DNA of 64,000 nucleotides from Lantana camara (Eukaryota > Streptophyta > Magnoliopsida > Lamiales > Verbenaceae): assembly GCA_037501455.1 (NCBI GenBank), contig CM074864.1, positions 33,258,001-33,322,000 on the forward strand, written 5' to 3'. A program made the position numbers and the translations under genes. This document shows, one piece after another, positions 23,379 through 34,142 of the stretch. Each line of letters opens with the position of its first letter. The first letter of the stretch is position 1. The notes under the pieces were generated by a model. It was not told the DNA's origin and made no database searches. It saw only the letters and a list, made by a program, of their open reading frames with translations.

Positions 23379-26300
23379 TGTAGCACCCCGCACGGTGGGG
23401 TACCACACCCCCGCACTATGACCCGACACGTGTACGAAATGGGAAGTCCGCACACGCACCAAGTCACAGCGAACGGGTGACAAACAAAAACACACGCACT
23501 AGCTAGGCGGTATCTAACCCTGTTCAAAAGTAAATATGCAAAGCATGACAACGGAAGTAGCACGAAATACCAACATACAAACATCAGAAACAACTAAACG
23601 GGTTCGACTAATCCAGCAACCTGTCCTAACCTGTCCCGAGCAATCATATATTCACAACGGGTTCAACTAATCCGAGCATCTGTCCTAACCTGTCCCGAAT
23701 TCCCTAAATTCAAATCATAAACTCAAACCTGCACAAACATATCTTATACAAAATTTACAATTCATAAATCAGAACAAAATACTTAACAAACCGAAACGTG
23801 CAGACACAGACTCAAAAGACACGACACACCGCCGCCTAGCACGAACACCAACGCGAACCCAAACCGAAACCTGCACACTAAAAACATAAAAGGGGGAGGG
23901 GTCAGTCCAAAGACTGAGCGAGGGGCTACACACACATGCGTATATACATATACAGAGCACAGCACATATCATAAAAGGGAGTTCGTGAACCGGGGCGTGG
24001 TTTTTGCATTCTAAAATATTTCTCACGTGATACTAGATATAGGAGATTAAAAGAGTTAGGCCAAAGGCCAAAACAGTCCCAATTTTATTAATTAGAAATC
24101 CACTCCCGTTTCCCGAACAATTTCCTAACAAACTAACTTAACGAAAACAAGCACACCAAGCAAACGTTCAGACAAAAGGGGAAAATGTGCACAGGAGTAA
24201 TACTCGACGCTCCGAGGCTCCTTACCCACATCTCGATGATCATGCACAGGAGTAATACTCGACGCTCCGAGGCTCCTTACCCATAATCACCGTGTCCCAA
24301 AGCAAAACAGAATCAAACTATCAAATCAAAGGGGAAATGTGCACAGGAGTAATACTCGACGCTCCGAGGCTCCTTACCCACATCCCGATGATCATGCACA
24401 GGAGTTATACTCGACGCTCCGAGGCTCCTTACCCATAATCACCGGCCCTACACACACACACAACACCACCACACACGCACTGACACACATACATGACCAC
24501 GCACGCACACACACGCGCACACACCCACAAAATTCACGCACACACACACGCACGCACTCACAACCTCACGCACGCCACGTTCATAATCATAATCATATCA
24601 TAGTTACCCATTCGAATCGAAACGAAACATATCACAACGCACACACCTCCCACACACTCAAACACAAACATACACGTACATTCCTACATATCGTACTTAC
24701 ATATCTTATATCCAATATAACACAAAGTCACACATATTCGTATTGCACACGTATCTACATATATACGTAAGGCTTATATTCGCATGCAAACATATAGACA
24801 CATATCAATAGGGTATAACTATATCCTAACCTCACCTGGCACCAAACATAGCCGAAGACACAGTAGATGGTTCACCCCGGAACCTACACGACTCACTTGT
24901 CACCACCCCGGGTGCACCTGAACCAACTGAACACACAAACACAACACAGGGTTCAGACTCAAACTCAGACAACCACACAGAGACGCACGGCTAAGCTCAA
25001 GCACATACGAAATGCAATCACATAAGCAGGTTTCAAATTCATATTAATTCTATGCAAAACAAAACACTAAGGCATATTCATAAACACAATTAATGCAATT
25101 AAGGGAACTCGAAAGGCAATGGAACTCACATATAACATTTCGTAAATTTATACGTATTATAAAGCCAAACAAATCATATAATAACATGCTACAAATTCTA
25201 TTTAAAGATCACGAAGTTACATATCAAATTCCAATTTACGTGATTAACATATTTATTTACCAAGTGACAATTTAAAGTTCAATTAATTCAAATCACGCAA
25301 GTTTACATATCACATTTCATATCATACATGATTTCATACATAACGGAATACATTTCGATCAACAATTCAAGCATATAACCATTAATTCACATTTAAACAA
25401 TTAATTCAAATAAGTCCCAAATACACAAATAAATACGCAGAAATTAAACCGAGTGTCCGATTGACTAACGGAAAGTGGTGATAGACTCACCACAACGAGG
25501 CGGACACGCTGTCCGAAGGTCGCCGGATCGCCGCTGCCGGAGCCGCCGGAATAGTGGCCGGCCGCCGTTCGGCCGCCGCCGGAACGTGCCGGAAAAATCC
25601 CGAAAAATCACCCGTACAAAGATTCATCGTGCTCAATCCAATTCCTCTATCAATTTCTGTAAATTCCAAGCCAATTGTCTTCAATTTCAGATCCAACAAT
25701 ACGAAAACCCTAGAATATTCAAACTTCAATTACTTTCAAACCGGTGAACCAAAATGCGATCCGAAAGAGGCATCGGCTTACCCATGACGAGCTTTACGAA
25801 AGCCCTAAGCTTTCTCACCGGAAAAATCCCCGGAGGTGGCGCCACCGGTGCGCCGCCACTGTAGCTACCGCGAACCACCGCCAAACGGCAAAATCTGGAG
25901 TCGAGCAAATGGGGTTCATTAGTTCTCGTCGTTCCGAACAACTTTCGTGAAGGGTCCGAGGCCAAAAGATGGCCGGAAAAGGCCCCCGTTGAGCTCCGAA
26001 GTTTCTGCCGCCACCACGTCGCCGGAACCACCACCTACGGCCAAAATTCGGTGAAAACGATGCCGGAAATGGACTCGGGAGGTCGAAAAACCTTGGAAAA
26101 CACTAACCTTGGTCGGAAAAAGTCGTCGGAGCGCCGCCGCGACACTGTTCACGCGGCGGCGGCGTGAACTTCAGGCGGCGCGTGCGCCGCCGTCCCGTGG
26201 CCGTTGGCCGCGCCGCCAACGTCATTAGCTGCGCCGGAGGCCCTTCTCTCTGGGTGTATGGCACGTGTCGCCGGAAAGGCGCCGGAAACCGCCGGAAACC

Positions 26301-26887
26301 GCCGGCAAAGTGGCGGCTCCGCCACTCCCCACCTGCGCGACTGAAAATCGCGAATATCTCCGTCGTCGGTCGTCGGTTGGTCGAGTTCTTGGTACGGTTG
26401 CGACCGCGTCGTCGAGACAAACGAAATGGACTAGTGGTTCGTCGAAATTCGTCGAGAAACGAGCAAGTTGGACGAGTGTGTGAAAACCCACCTCCGAGTG
26501 TGTGTGGGTAACGTGTATCGCGGGAGAGGGAGGAGAGAGAGAGAGCTGCTGAGTTTTGCACGCAAAACGAGGATCCGGGGTATTATATCTCGGGTCCTCG
26601 TACACGAAAACGGTCGGAAGAAGGGGTTAACGACGTCAGAATAGGGCAAACTCAGAGTCTACGGACTCGTTTCGATGCCCCGAACGCGTTGAAGGGGTCA
26701 AAATGGTCACAATCTCATTCGAACGATAAATGACCGAAAAACCCCTAAAAAGAGAAAATTACAAAAAGACCCCTAAACTCTTAAAGAGTTCAAAATAGGG
26801 CCACGAAAAATATAAAATCACATAATTAAACACATTAAAAGGTTGAAACGTGGCGTACCTTATAAATCGGACGAGCGGGATGTTACA
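23379..26887 (-). repeat. Element E 5' LTR (right copy)
   Basis: This 3509-bp copy of 18676-22174 carries a 10-bp extra unit near 26285-26300 (a repeated cggaaaccgc). The four-copy repeat is at 24188-24439 and the TATA box at 26581-26590 on the minus strand. As the 5' LTR it would drive the element. Confidence 0.9.
26581..26590 (-). promoter_or_regulatory. TATA box of E 5' LTR
   Basis: The minus-strand sequence is agatataatacccc, with a CT-rich patch at 26522-26545 downstream. The distance from the LTR start is about 300 bases, so transcription would start at roughly 26550 (inferred) and most of the LTR would be transcribed leader. Confidence 0.55.
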
Positions 26888-28085
26888 ACATCACACAGCT
26901 CGTAAATTCATTTCATAGTTCATACAAGGTCGAAATTACAATTAAAACAATTAACGAAAATAAATATAATAACTTCAAAAATTCATATAAAATCAACCGG
27001 ACATCCGATTGACGAACGAAAAGTGGCGTTGGACTCACCACGACGAAAGGAACCCGCTGACCGGAAGTCACCGGAACGCCGCCACCGCAGCCGGCCGAAC
27101 AGCCACCGACTGCCACCGGAACACCACTTCCTGTGGTCGGAAAAATCCCCGGAAGGACAGAAACGTACGCCTCGGCCTGCTTGACAAAAGCCCTCAACCA
27201 ATTTCAGAAAATACCAAACACAACGGACTTCGTTGACGAAAAACCGAACTAAACTCCAATGACGAAAACTAAAATTAAACGCAAACCGTAAAATAAAAAT
27301 GAAATCCGAACATACCGTTGGAAAGCTCGTAATGAGGCATTCGAAAGCCCCATGTCAAACCATCGGAAAAACCGCCGAAAAAATCGCAGCCGGTCCAGAG
27401 CGGGTCCAGAGCCGGTTCGTCGCCGCCGGCCGGTTCTCAAGTCGGGGCCAACGCCATCCGCTACGTTCCATCATTCTGAGCAATTTCCCTGAAGGAGCAA
27501 CCACCAAAAACCCACCGGAAAAGCTTCAAACCGTCGCCCAAAAACCCGCCGCTGCGCCACTCGCCGGTTCAGCCATCTCCGGCCATCGTTTGCTCAAACC
27601 GACCCCAGAATTGGACTCACCACGTCGAAAACGTCCGGAAAAGGTACCCCCTCGCCGGAGAAGATCGCCGGAGACCGCCAAACGCCACCGCGCGAACTTC
27701 AGCCAGCGCGTACACCGCCGTCCGGCCACCGTTGGCCACGCCGCTGGAACTGGAATTGCGTCGGGATGTCTCCTAACTGATGGGGCGGCGCGGGTCGGAG
27801 AAAGGTCGCCAGAGACCGCCGCGAAGAGGCGGCTCTAAGCCGCGCCACCCGCTGCTCGCCGTAGCTCCACCACAGCTGATTTTCGGGCCTCGATTCTTAT
27901 ACCATCGTGATGGGCTCGTCGAGCTGATGAATTTCCACTACTCAAACGTCGAATTCCGTCGAGAAACGAGCGAGAACGAGCTAGTGTGTGTAATTACACC
28001 TTGACTATGTGAATAGTGCCTGATCGCTGGAGGAAGATGACTAAGTCTGGAGCTGAGGTTCTGGCACGCAAAACGAGGATCCAGG

Positions 28086-28093
28086 GTATATAT
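28086..28093 (-). promoter_or_regulatory. TATA box of solo LTR D
   Basis: The minus-strand sequence gagatatataccctggatcc matches the E promoter context (gagatataataccccggatcc) and lies about 190 bases from the D LTR start. It could still be active. Confidence 0.5.
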
Positions 28094-28283
28094 CTCGGGT
28101 CCTCGTACGTAAAAACGGTCAGAAGAATGGGCTAACGAAGTCAGAATGGGGCAAACTTAGAGTCTACGGACTCATCTCGATGGCCCGAACGCAAAAGAGG
28201 GGTCAAAGAGGTCGAACTCTTGACCGAACGAGAAATGACCGAATAACCCCTTATACGTCGGACGAGCGGGGTGTCACAACCAT

Positions 28284-28583
28284 CCAGGAAAAGCCAACGT
28301 AGTGGCAGACGCTTTGAGCCGAAAATCCAGTCTATCAGCATTAGACGGAAAAAGTAAACCCATAACTGTCATTTCGAAATCCGGACTGGCCAATATAGTG
28401 ATATCCTCGCCATTGAAAGAAAAACTTAGGGAAGCCCAAGCCCAGGATGAGTGGATCAAGAAGTGTCTCAATTCCAAGGAAAAGGATATTGAGACAAAAT
28501 TCACAACAGATGACCGTGGGATCTTGAGATATAAAGGCCGAGTCTGTGTACCTCCTACAACTCGAAAAGAAATACTGTATTGA
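28284..28583 (+). pseudogene. pol: Element A RNase H end and pol linker
   Basis: Coding resumes after the accat duplication with [16 protein letters not shown], the RNase H C-terminal signature. A linker follows (EKLREAQAQDEWIKKCLN, then RGILRYKGRVCVPP), the usual stretch before the integrase zinc domain. The frame stops at 28581-28583 (LY then TGA). The integrase continues in another frame from about 28546, so there is one frameshift here. Confidence 0.88.
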
Positions 28584-29868
28584 TAAATCCTCTAGATATA
28601 TGATACATCCAGGAGGAACAAAAATGTATCATGATCTCAAGAAACATTTCTGGTGGAAAGGAATGAAACGAGATGTTGCTAGCTATGTCAAAAGATGTTT
28701 GATGTGCCAGCAAGTCAAAGTGGACCACCAGAAACCCGGAGGAAAGTTACAGCCGCTACCAGTTCCTACTTGGAAATGGGAACAAATCACCATGGACTTT
28801 ATCACAGGCTTACCAAAAGTTAAAGGAGGATATGATAGTATATGGGTTATTATTGATCGGTTGACTAAGTCTGCACATTTCTTACCAGTCAAGACTACTG
28901 ACAAGGTCAGTTCTCTAGTAAAGTTGAACCAGAAAGAGATTATAAGGTTACATGGTGTACCCATTAGTATAGTCTCCGATAGAGATCCGAAATCCACTTC
29001 ACAGTTATGGCAAAGTCTTCAAGAAACAATGGGGACTAAATTGCATTTCAGTTCAGCCGCACATCCTCAGACCGATGGTCAATCAGAAAGGACGATCAAA
29101 TATCTAGAGGATATGTTGCGAGATTGTGCCTTGGATTTTCAAAAGGACTGGAAAGAATGTTTGCCTCTTGTGGAATTTACGTATAACAGTAGTTATCAGG
29201 CATCAATCCAAGCAGCACCTTATGAAGCCTTATATGGAAGGAAATGTAGGTCTCCGTTATACTGGGATATGGAAGAAACTAAAGCAACTGAAAGCGGGGA
29301 TACCAGGAAAACCATTAGAAAGTGGATAGCGGAGTCTACAGAAAAGATTGAAATTATCCGTCAAAGAATGAAAGCAGCTCAAGATAGGCAAAAGAGTTAT
29401 GACGATACCCGGAGAAAGGATATAGAATTTACGGTAGGCGATAAAGTGTTTTTAAAGGCATCACCAAGAAAAGGTTTCACACGTATTGGGAAAGGTGGAA
29501 AATTGAATCCCAAATACATAGGACCTTTTGAAATCATAGAACGTGTTGGACCGACAGCCTATCGCCTAGATTTACCAACAAACCTCACTGGAATACATAA
29601 CGTATTCCATGTGTCTCAGCTCCGTAAATATTTTGCGAATGAATCCCACATTTTGCCAATAGAAGAAGTTCCTCTAAAGCCCGACTTAACTTATACAGTA
29701 AGACCAACCGAAATCTTGGATAGGAAATTCCAAGAACTAAGGAATCGGAAAATCCCCCTTGTTAAAGTGTTATGGAAAGGACATAGAACAGAAGAACAAA
29801 CCTGGGAAACAGAGGAAAAGATGCAGAAATATTACCCAGAGTTGTTCCGAAACAAGAATAGAATCTGA
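28584..29868 (+). pseudogene. pol: Element A integrase with C-terminal chromodomain
   Basis: An open frame of 440 codons starts upstream at 28546. The HHCC zinc domain is damaged at its front by the frameshift; MIHPGGTKMYHDLKKHFWW and CLMCQ remain. The catalytic DDE core is intact in outline: MDFITGLP, IVSDRDPKSTS and TDGQSERTIKYLED. Next come LYGRKCRSPLYW and the GPFEIIERVGPTAYRLDLP domain. The C-terminal chromodomain reads VKVLWKGHRTEEQTWE, then MQKYYPELF. Chromodomains direct integration to heterochromatin in this lineage. The stop TGA at 29866-29868 overlaps the PPT-side stem-loop. The start is unreliable because it lies in a broken polyprotein. Confidence 0.9.
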
Positions 29869-29879
29869 GGATATATTCT
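29860..29879 (+). promoter_or_regulatory. PPT-side stem-loop, element A
   Basis: The stem agaatct/atattct has one mismatch and loop gaggat. It is the most divergent member of the set seen in B, C, E and F, and it overlaps the pol stop codon. Confidence 0.5.
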
Positions 29880-29883
29880 CTTG

Positions 29884-29895
29884 AAGGGGGGAAGA
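29884..29895 (+). other. Polypurine tract of element A
   Basis: The tract gaaggggggaag lies one base before the 3' LTR start tgtaacagcccgg. Confidence 0.8.
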
Positions 29896-29896
29896 T

Positions 29897-30250
29897 TGTA
29901 ACAGCCCGGATTTTTGAGATCAGGAGAGCACGGGGTAAGTAAAGGGTTAAGAGGAAAGCGTTTATAGCCTTTGTCCATTACACATTCCATTTTATGTGAA
30001 TTATGTGAATTTATATTCTGATTTATGATTTGTGCCTTCTTGAGAAGAATCACATCACTATTCATCCACCGAACCCTAAACCTTTACCTAAACCTTGAAA
30101 AACTTTAGAAAGCTGATTTCTATATTTTTCAAACCCAAATCATAGCTTTCATCATTCTGAAATACATTTTTAATATTATTTATTGAAAATTCCATTTAGG
30201 TCCCTAGATACTATTCATCTTTAATTGTAGGAATTTTCGAAACACTTTTA
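29897..30250 (+). repeat. Element A 3' LTR, first segment
   Basis: This matches the start of the 5' LTR (from 90). It is interrupted at 30250 by element C and resumes at 40305. Confidence 0.88.
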
Positions 30251-32900
30251 TGTAGCACCCTAACCCCCAGGGCACCACATCCCCCGCACTATAGCCTCGA
30301 TCCACGTATGAAATGGAAAGTCCATACATAAACCAAAACTATAGCGAACGGGTGACAATAAAAATGACGAGCTAGGCGGGACACTCTCCCCAACAACACC
30401 AAAGCAAACATGATAACGGAAGAGGAAGCAATAAAGTCATTCATACATATAGGTACCATATTTACCGCATAGATACGTATAAATACCAACTTAACTATCA
30501 ATACATTATTATCTCTTAATAATATATATACTTGAATATCCAGAACGTGAGAACATTGTTATAACATGAAACTAGCATAAAACTGTACATGAGGGTATGA
30601 GACTAGACTCGTGGAAATGCAAGACTCAAACAACTCCCGCCTAGCACGACCACGCTCAAAGTGTACCTGAAAAGTGAAGTATCAGTCTACCGAAGACTGA
30701 GTGAGGGCAATAATTATATATAACACACATCACATGCAAGTTGTAGCCTCGGGTGAAGATTTTGAGAATAAAATAGATACATAATTCAAGAAACTTAATC
30801 TTTGCCCGAGATTACAACCAATCCCTTTAACATTTTAACTTGAACATTTCATGAACATGTGACCCCGGCGAGTAGGGGCGATTCTCCAACCTTTACACCA
30901 AACGTGACAATACTTGCTTGCTTTATCAATTCAATACATGATCATACAATTTCATTTAGTGCTCACATAGACAATTTCATGCTTGAAATCATGCGATAAC
31001 CCGAGGATAACCAGACGTGCCGGATTAATCCCCAGTCTCCTTCTTCCTCCGGGTGATAGCGAGTTTGCAAGGCTCGACTATCCACGACATGGTGTGTGTA
31101 GAGGACATGACCCTCTAGACACGGAACTCCTTCCACCACTAACCTCCTAGTGGCTTCGGGGGTGATCCCAACAATGTGAGGATAATTCAGGAGTTACCCG
31201 TCAGCCCTTGCTTTCCCGGTTGGCTCAAGAATTACCCTCGGGCCCACGTGCAATCATGTACTCGCCAAACATGCTTGAAATCATGACTTGCTTGCTTGAA
31301 ATATTTATAGTTTTGAAATCATTTATAAATATAGTATGTTTTGGCCGAAATAGCACATAAGGGTGGTAGGGTTCTATATACATAACCTAGAACCTTACCG
31401 TTTCTTGCAAAATACGATAAGAAAGTGTTCTAAGGAGCTTGCTCCCCATCCACGCCCTCGTGACCTGTGCAAACACGACGTGTATACGTGAGACTTGCCC
31501 TAAAATGAACAAAATATGACGAACGACGAAAATGTATCGAGACGACCACGAAAATACAATGTGGCATGATAACATGTTGTTTCACATCATATTAGCACAT
31601 ATTATAGCAATTCGGGGTCAAAGAAGTCGTCGGATCGAGGGGTCATTTTCGTAATTTTATGCAGAGAATTTTGTTCTGCATTCCAGGTGGGAACGGTCGT
31701 TCCGGTCCCCTTTGCAAAATGGGAACGGTCGTTCCCATGAGTTCCCCAAAACGCGCCAACGATTTTAAAAAAATAAAAGCGCGCCTTTTAGCTGGGAACG
31801 GCCCTTCCGGCAGCAAGGCCAAAGTGGGAACGGCTGTTCCCATGCTCGGCCGCCTGTTTCAGTTTAAAAGAGGGGAACGCCCGTTCCCACATTGCCTTGA
31901 GGCTGGGAACGGTGGTTCCCTGTTTCTGCAACTTACAGAAACAGAGGAAAAACAGAGTATGGTTACGGGAATGCAAACAAAGCCCCCCCAAAATCCATTT
32001 TCAATCCACAAGTTATGGTTTTCTGGAAATATACATGCATATAGGTTCATAAATTGATAAACTAACCTTTAAACACTTAAAACACAAAATATCATCAAGA
32101 ATTCATGATTTATGCCCATGATCAAAAGTTGATCATTCATGCCAATTTTTCAATGATTCATGAATAAATCATGCTATAATTCATGATATGATCAACCAAT
32201 CATGCTTCCAACTAAAATTAATCCATCTAACAAATCAAACTTAAACCCTAGTCATGCCAAATATGATCAAGAATCATCACTTCCATGCAAACCAACCTTG
32301 AAAACTAAGAAATGAAGAAGGTAGATGATGATGATGATGATCTCCCTAATTTCCTTGAAATACTTCTTGAAATCTTGATGATTGAATGAAAAATCACTTC
32401 TTCCTTTTTCTTCCTTGGAACCGAGAGTGAGAGCAAATGTGTTTGGGAAATTTTTTTGGATAGAAATGATCAAGGAAGCTAGGAGATGTTATACGTGATT
32501 CATCCTCCTTGATTTATGTGAAAATTGCTAATTTGCCAATTAATCCCCCAAGAATTCAAGTTATGCCATTAAGGATGGAAAGTTTTGAAAAATGATCAAT
32601 TAGGTCCTTAGAAGATTATGCAATTAGGTCCCTAATGTTTTAGAAATGACTATTTAAGGACAATTTGATAAATTGAAACACTCTCGGTAATTGTTTCATG
32701 CAATAATTATTTTCTGTGTCATGAAATAATATTTTCTATGATATGAATTCATATAATTCACATAAATAATGTTTCGTGAATTTTATAAAAATATGAATGC
32801 CACGTAAGAATGTATTATGAAATTAAAGAAATAAAATAAAACCTACGCTCAAACTCACACGTGGCGTGCTTACCTGTTCATCCGGAACCGGGGCGTTACA
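30251..32900 (-). repeat. Element C 3' LTR (left copy)
   Basis: This 2650-bp copy contains a palindrome cluster at 31689-31920, one unit longer than in the other LTR, and a short gat repeat near 32326-32341. Peptides read across it (for example 31643-32057) are LTR sequence. Confidence 0.9.
31689..31920 (-). repeat. GGGAACG palindrome cluster in C 3' LTR
   Basis: Units include gggaacggtcgttcc, gggaacggtcgttccc, gggaacggctgttccc, ggggaacgcccgttccc and gggaacggtggttccc. The cluster lies about 0.98-1.2 kb from the sense start of the LTR, the same depth as in B. Confidence 0.85.
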
Positions 32901-32902
32901 AC

Positions 32903-32917
32903 TCTCCCCCCCCTTAA
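32903..32917 (-). other. Polypurine tract of element C
   Basis: The minus-strand tract taaggggggggagag lies just before the 3' LTR start tgtaacgcccc. Confidence 0.8.
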
Positions 32918-32918
32918 A

Positions 32919-32939
32919 AGAATCTGGTCCCCAGATTCT
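32919..32939 (-). promoter_or_regulatory. PPT-side stem-loop, element C
   Basis: In element sense the stem is agaatctgg/ccagattct with loop gga, a 9-bp perfect stem. It starts just downstream of the pol stop codon (TAG at 32940-32942), so its pairing cannot be a by-product of protein coding. Confidence 0.75.
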
Positions 32940-33347
32940 CTAGTCTTGCTCGAACAACTCTGGATGGAACCGTCTCATTTTATCTTCCGTTTCCCACGTA
33001 GCTTCCTCGGTTTTATCGCTTCTCCACAAAACCTTAACTATGGGAATCCTCCGGTTTCTCAATTCCTGAAATTTTCGATCCAAGATTATAACCGGCTTCT
33101 GAATAAATGTTAAGTTCGGTTCCAGCTCAACTTCTTCCACGGGGAGAATCGTAGTCTCATCGGGGTAATATTTCCTTAATTGTGAAACGTGAAATACGTT
33201 GTGAATCCCCGTAAGACTCGGTGGTAGGTCCAGTCGATAGGCTACCTCGCCTATTCTTTCAAGAATCTCAAACGGACCTAAATAGCGAGGATTAAGTTTT
33301 CCTCCTTTCCCGATCCGGGTGAAACCCTTCCTTGGTGACACCTTCAA
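32940..33347 (-). pseudogene. pol: Element C integrase C-terminus and chromodomain
   Basis: This 135-codon frame reads SPRKGFTRIGKGGKLNPRYLG, the GPFEILERIGEVAYRLDLP domain, VFHVSQLRKYYPDE, and a chromodomain VKVLWRSDKTEEATWETED ending HPELFEQD. It is separated from the integrase core by three in-frame stops between 33348 and 33410 (TAA, TAG, TGA) in the CQDRQKSYADKRRRDLEF region typical of relatives. The start at 33347 is merely the first Met after these stops. Confidence 0.88.
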
Positions 33348-33407
33348 GAATACCTGGTCACCAACTTCAAACTCTAGATCTCTTCAGCGCTTATCGGCCT
33401 AGCTCTT

Positions 33408-34139
33408 TTACCTATCTTGTGCGGCTTTCATCCGTTGTTGAATCATTTGAACTTTCTCAATCATAGCTTGAACGACTTTAGAAGGCCTTTCAAACCTTTC
33501 ACCTTTCTTTACCCCTTCCGGTTTTGACCATTTCCATTCTTCCAAGTCGAAGAACAACGGAGATCGGCACTTTCTCCCATAAAGTAACTCGTAAGGAGCC
33601 ATCCCGATCGAAGCCTGAAAGCTGTTATTATAAGCAAACTCGATCAAAGGAAGCTGTTCTGCCCACGAGTTCTGAAAATCCATTGCGCAAGCCCGAAGAA
33701 GATCTTCCAAATATCTGATTAACCTTTCAGTTTGACCGTCTGTTTGCGGTTGAAATGCCGTACTAAACTTAAGTTTCGTTCCCAAGACGGCCTGTAACTC
33801 TTGCCACAACTTAGAAGTAAATCTCGGGTCTCGGTCTGAAACTATGCTCACCGGGATACCATGAAGTCGAATAATCTCTCTGTTATAAATTTCGGCGAAC
33901 TTCGGGATCTTATAAGACATCCGGACCGGTAGAAAGTGAGCAGACTTCGTAAATCTATCCACGATTACCCAAATTCCATCAAACCCGCCTTTAACCTTCG
34001 GTAATCCAAAAACAAAATCCATCGTTACTTGTTCCCACTTCCACTCGGGAATAGGTAATGGTTGTAAAAGTCCCGCGGGCTTTTGGTGCTCAGCTTTCAC
34101 TTTTTGACAAGTCAAGCAATGTTTCACATATTCTGCCAC
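33408..34139 (-). pseudogene. pol: Element C integrase core
   Basis: This 243-codon frame covers the end of the zinc domain (CLTCQKVKAEHQ) and the DDE core: VTMDFVFGLP, IVSDRDPRFTSKLW and QTDGQTERLIRYLED. It continues LYGRKCRSPLFF to MKAAQDR. All three catalytic acids are present. The upstream stop TGA at about 34140-34142 replaces an Arg codon joining it to the RT frame (NGIK then DVAEYV), and a TAA ends it. It would be one polyprotein with the neighbours in an active element. Confidence 0.9.
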
Positions 34140-34142
34140 GTC

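Larger units (their letters stand above)
18676..26887 (-). mobile_element. Element E: giant-LTR, coding-free retrotransposon inserted in D
   Basis: E is flanked by acatc at 18671-18675 and 26888-26892. Its LTRs are 3499 and 3509 bp, while the interior is only 1204 bp and encodes nothing. The interior still has every cis signal: tRNA-Met PBS, shared leader motif, hairpin array, PPT stem-loop and PPT. By eye about 28 substitutions and one 10-bp indel separate the LTRs, under one percent, so it is young. It must be copied by proteins from another element; the C and F families are candidates because they share leader and PPT-side signals. Orientation is minus. Confidence 0.9.
16060..28278 (-). 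mobile_element. Element D: solo LTR inserted in A's RNase H (itself split by E)
   Basis: D is bounded by accat at 16055-16059 and 28279-28283. Without E it is about 4.0 kb, begins tgtagcacccc and ends gtgtcaca on the + strand, and has no PBS, PPT or second LTR, so it is a solo LTR left by LTR-LTR recombination. Orientation is minus, judged from the end sequences and the TATA box. It resembles the E LTR in its outer 150 bases and its GC-rich block but is a distinct family or older copy. It holds a 389-bp tandem duplication, and E inserted in the second copy. Short ORFs in it, such as those near 18307-18777 and 27249-28004, are LTR sequence. Confidence 0.85.

Noticed and set aside
24339..24770. 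143-codon His/Thr-rich ORF
   Set aside because: It translates CA-rich simple sequence; the matching place in the left LTR is not open to the same length.
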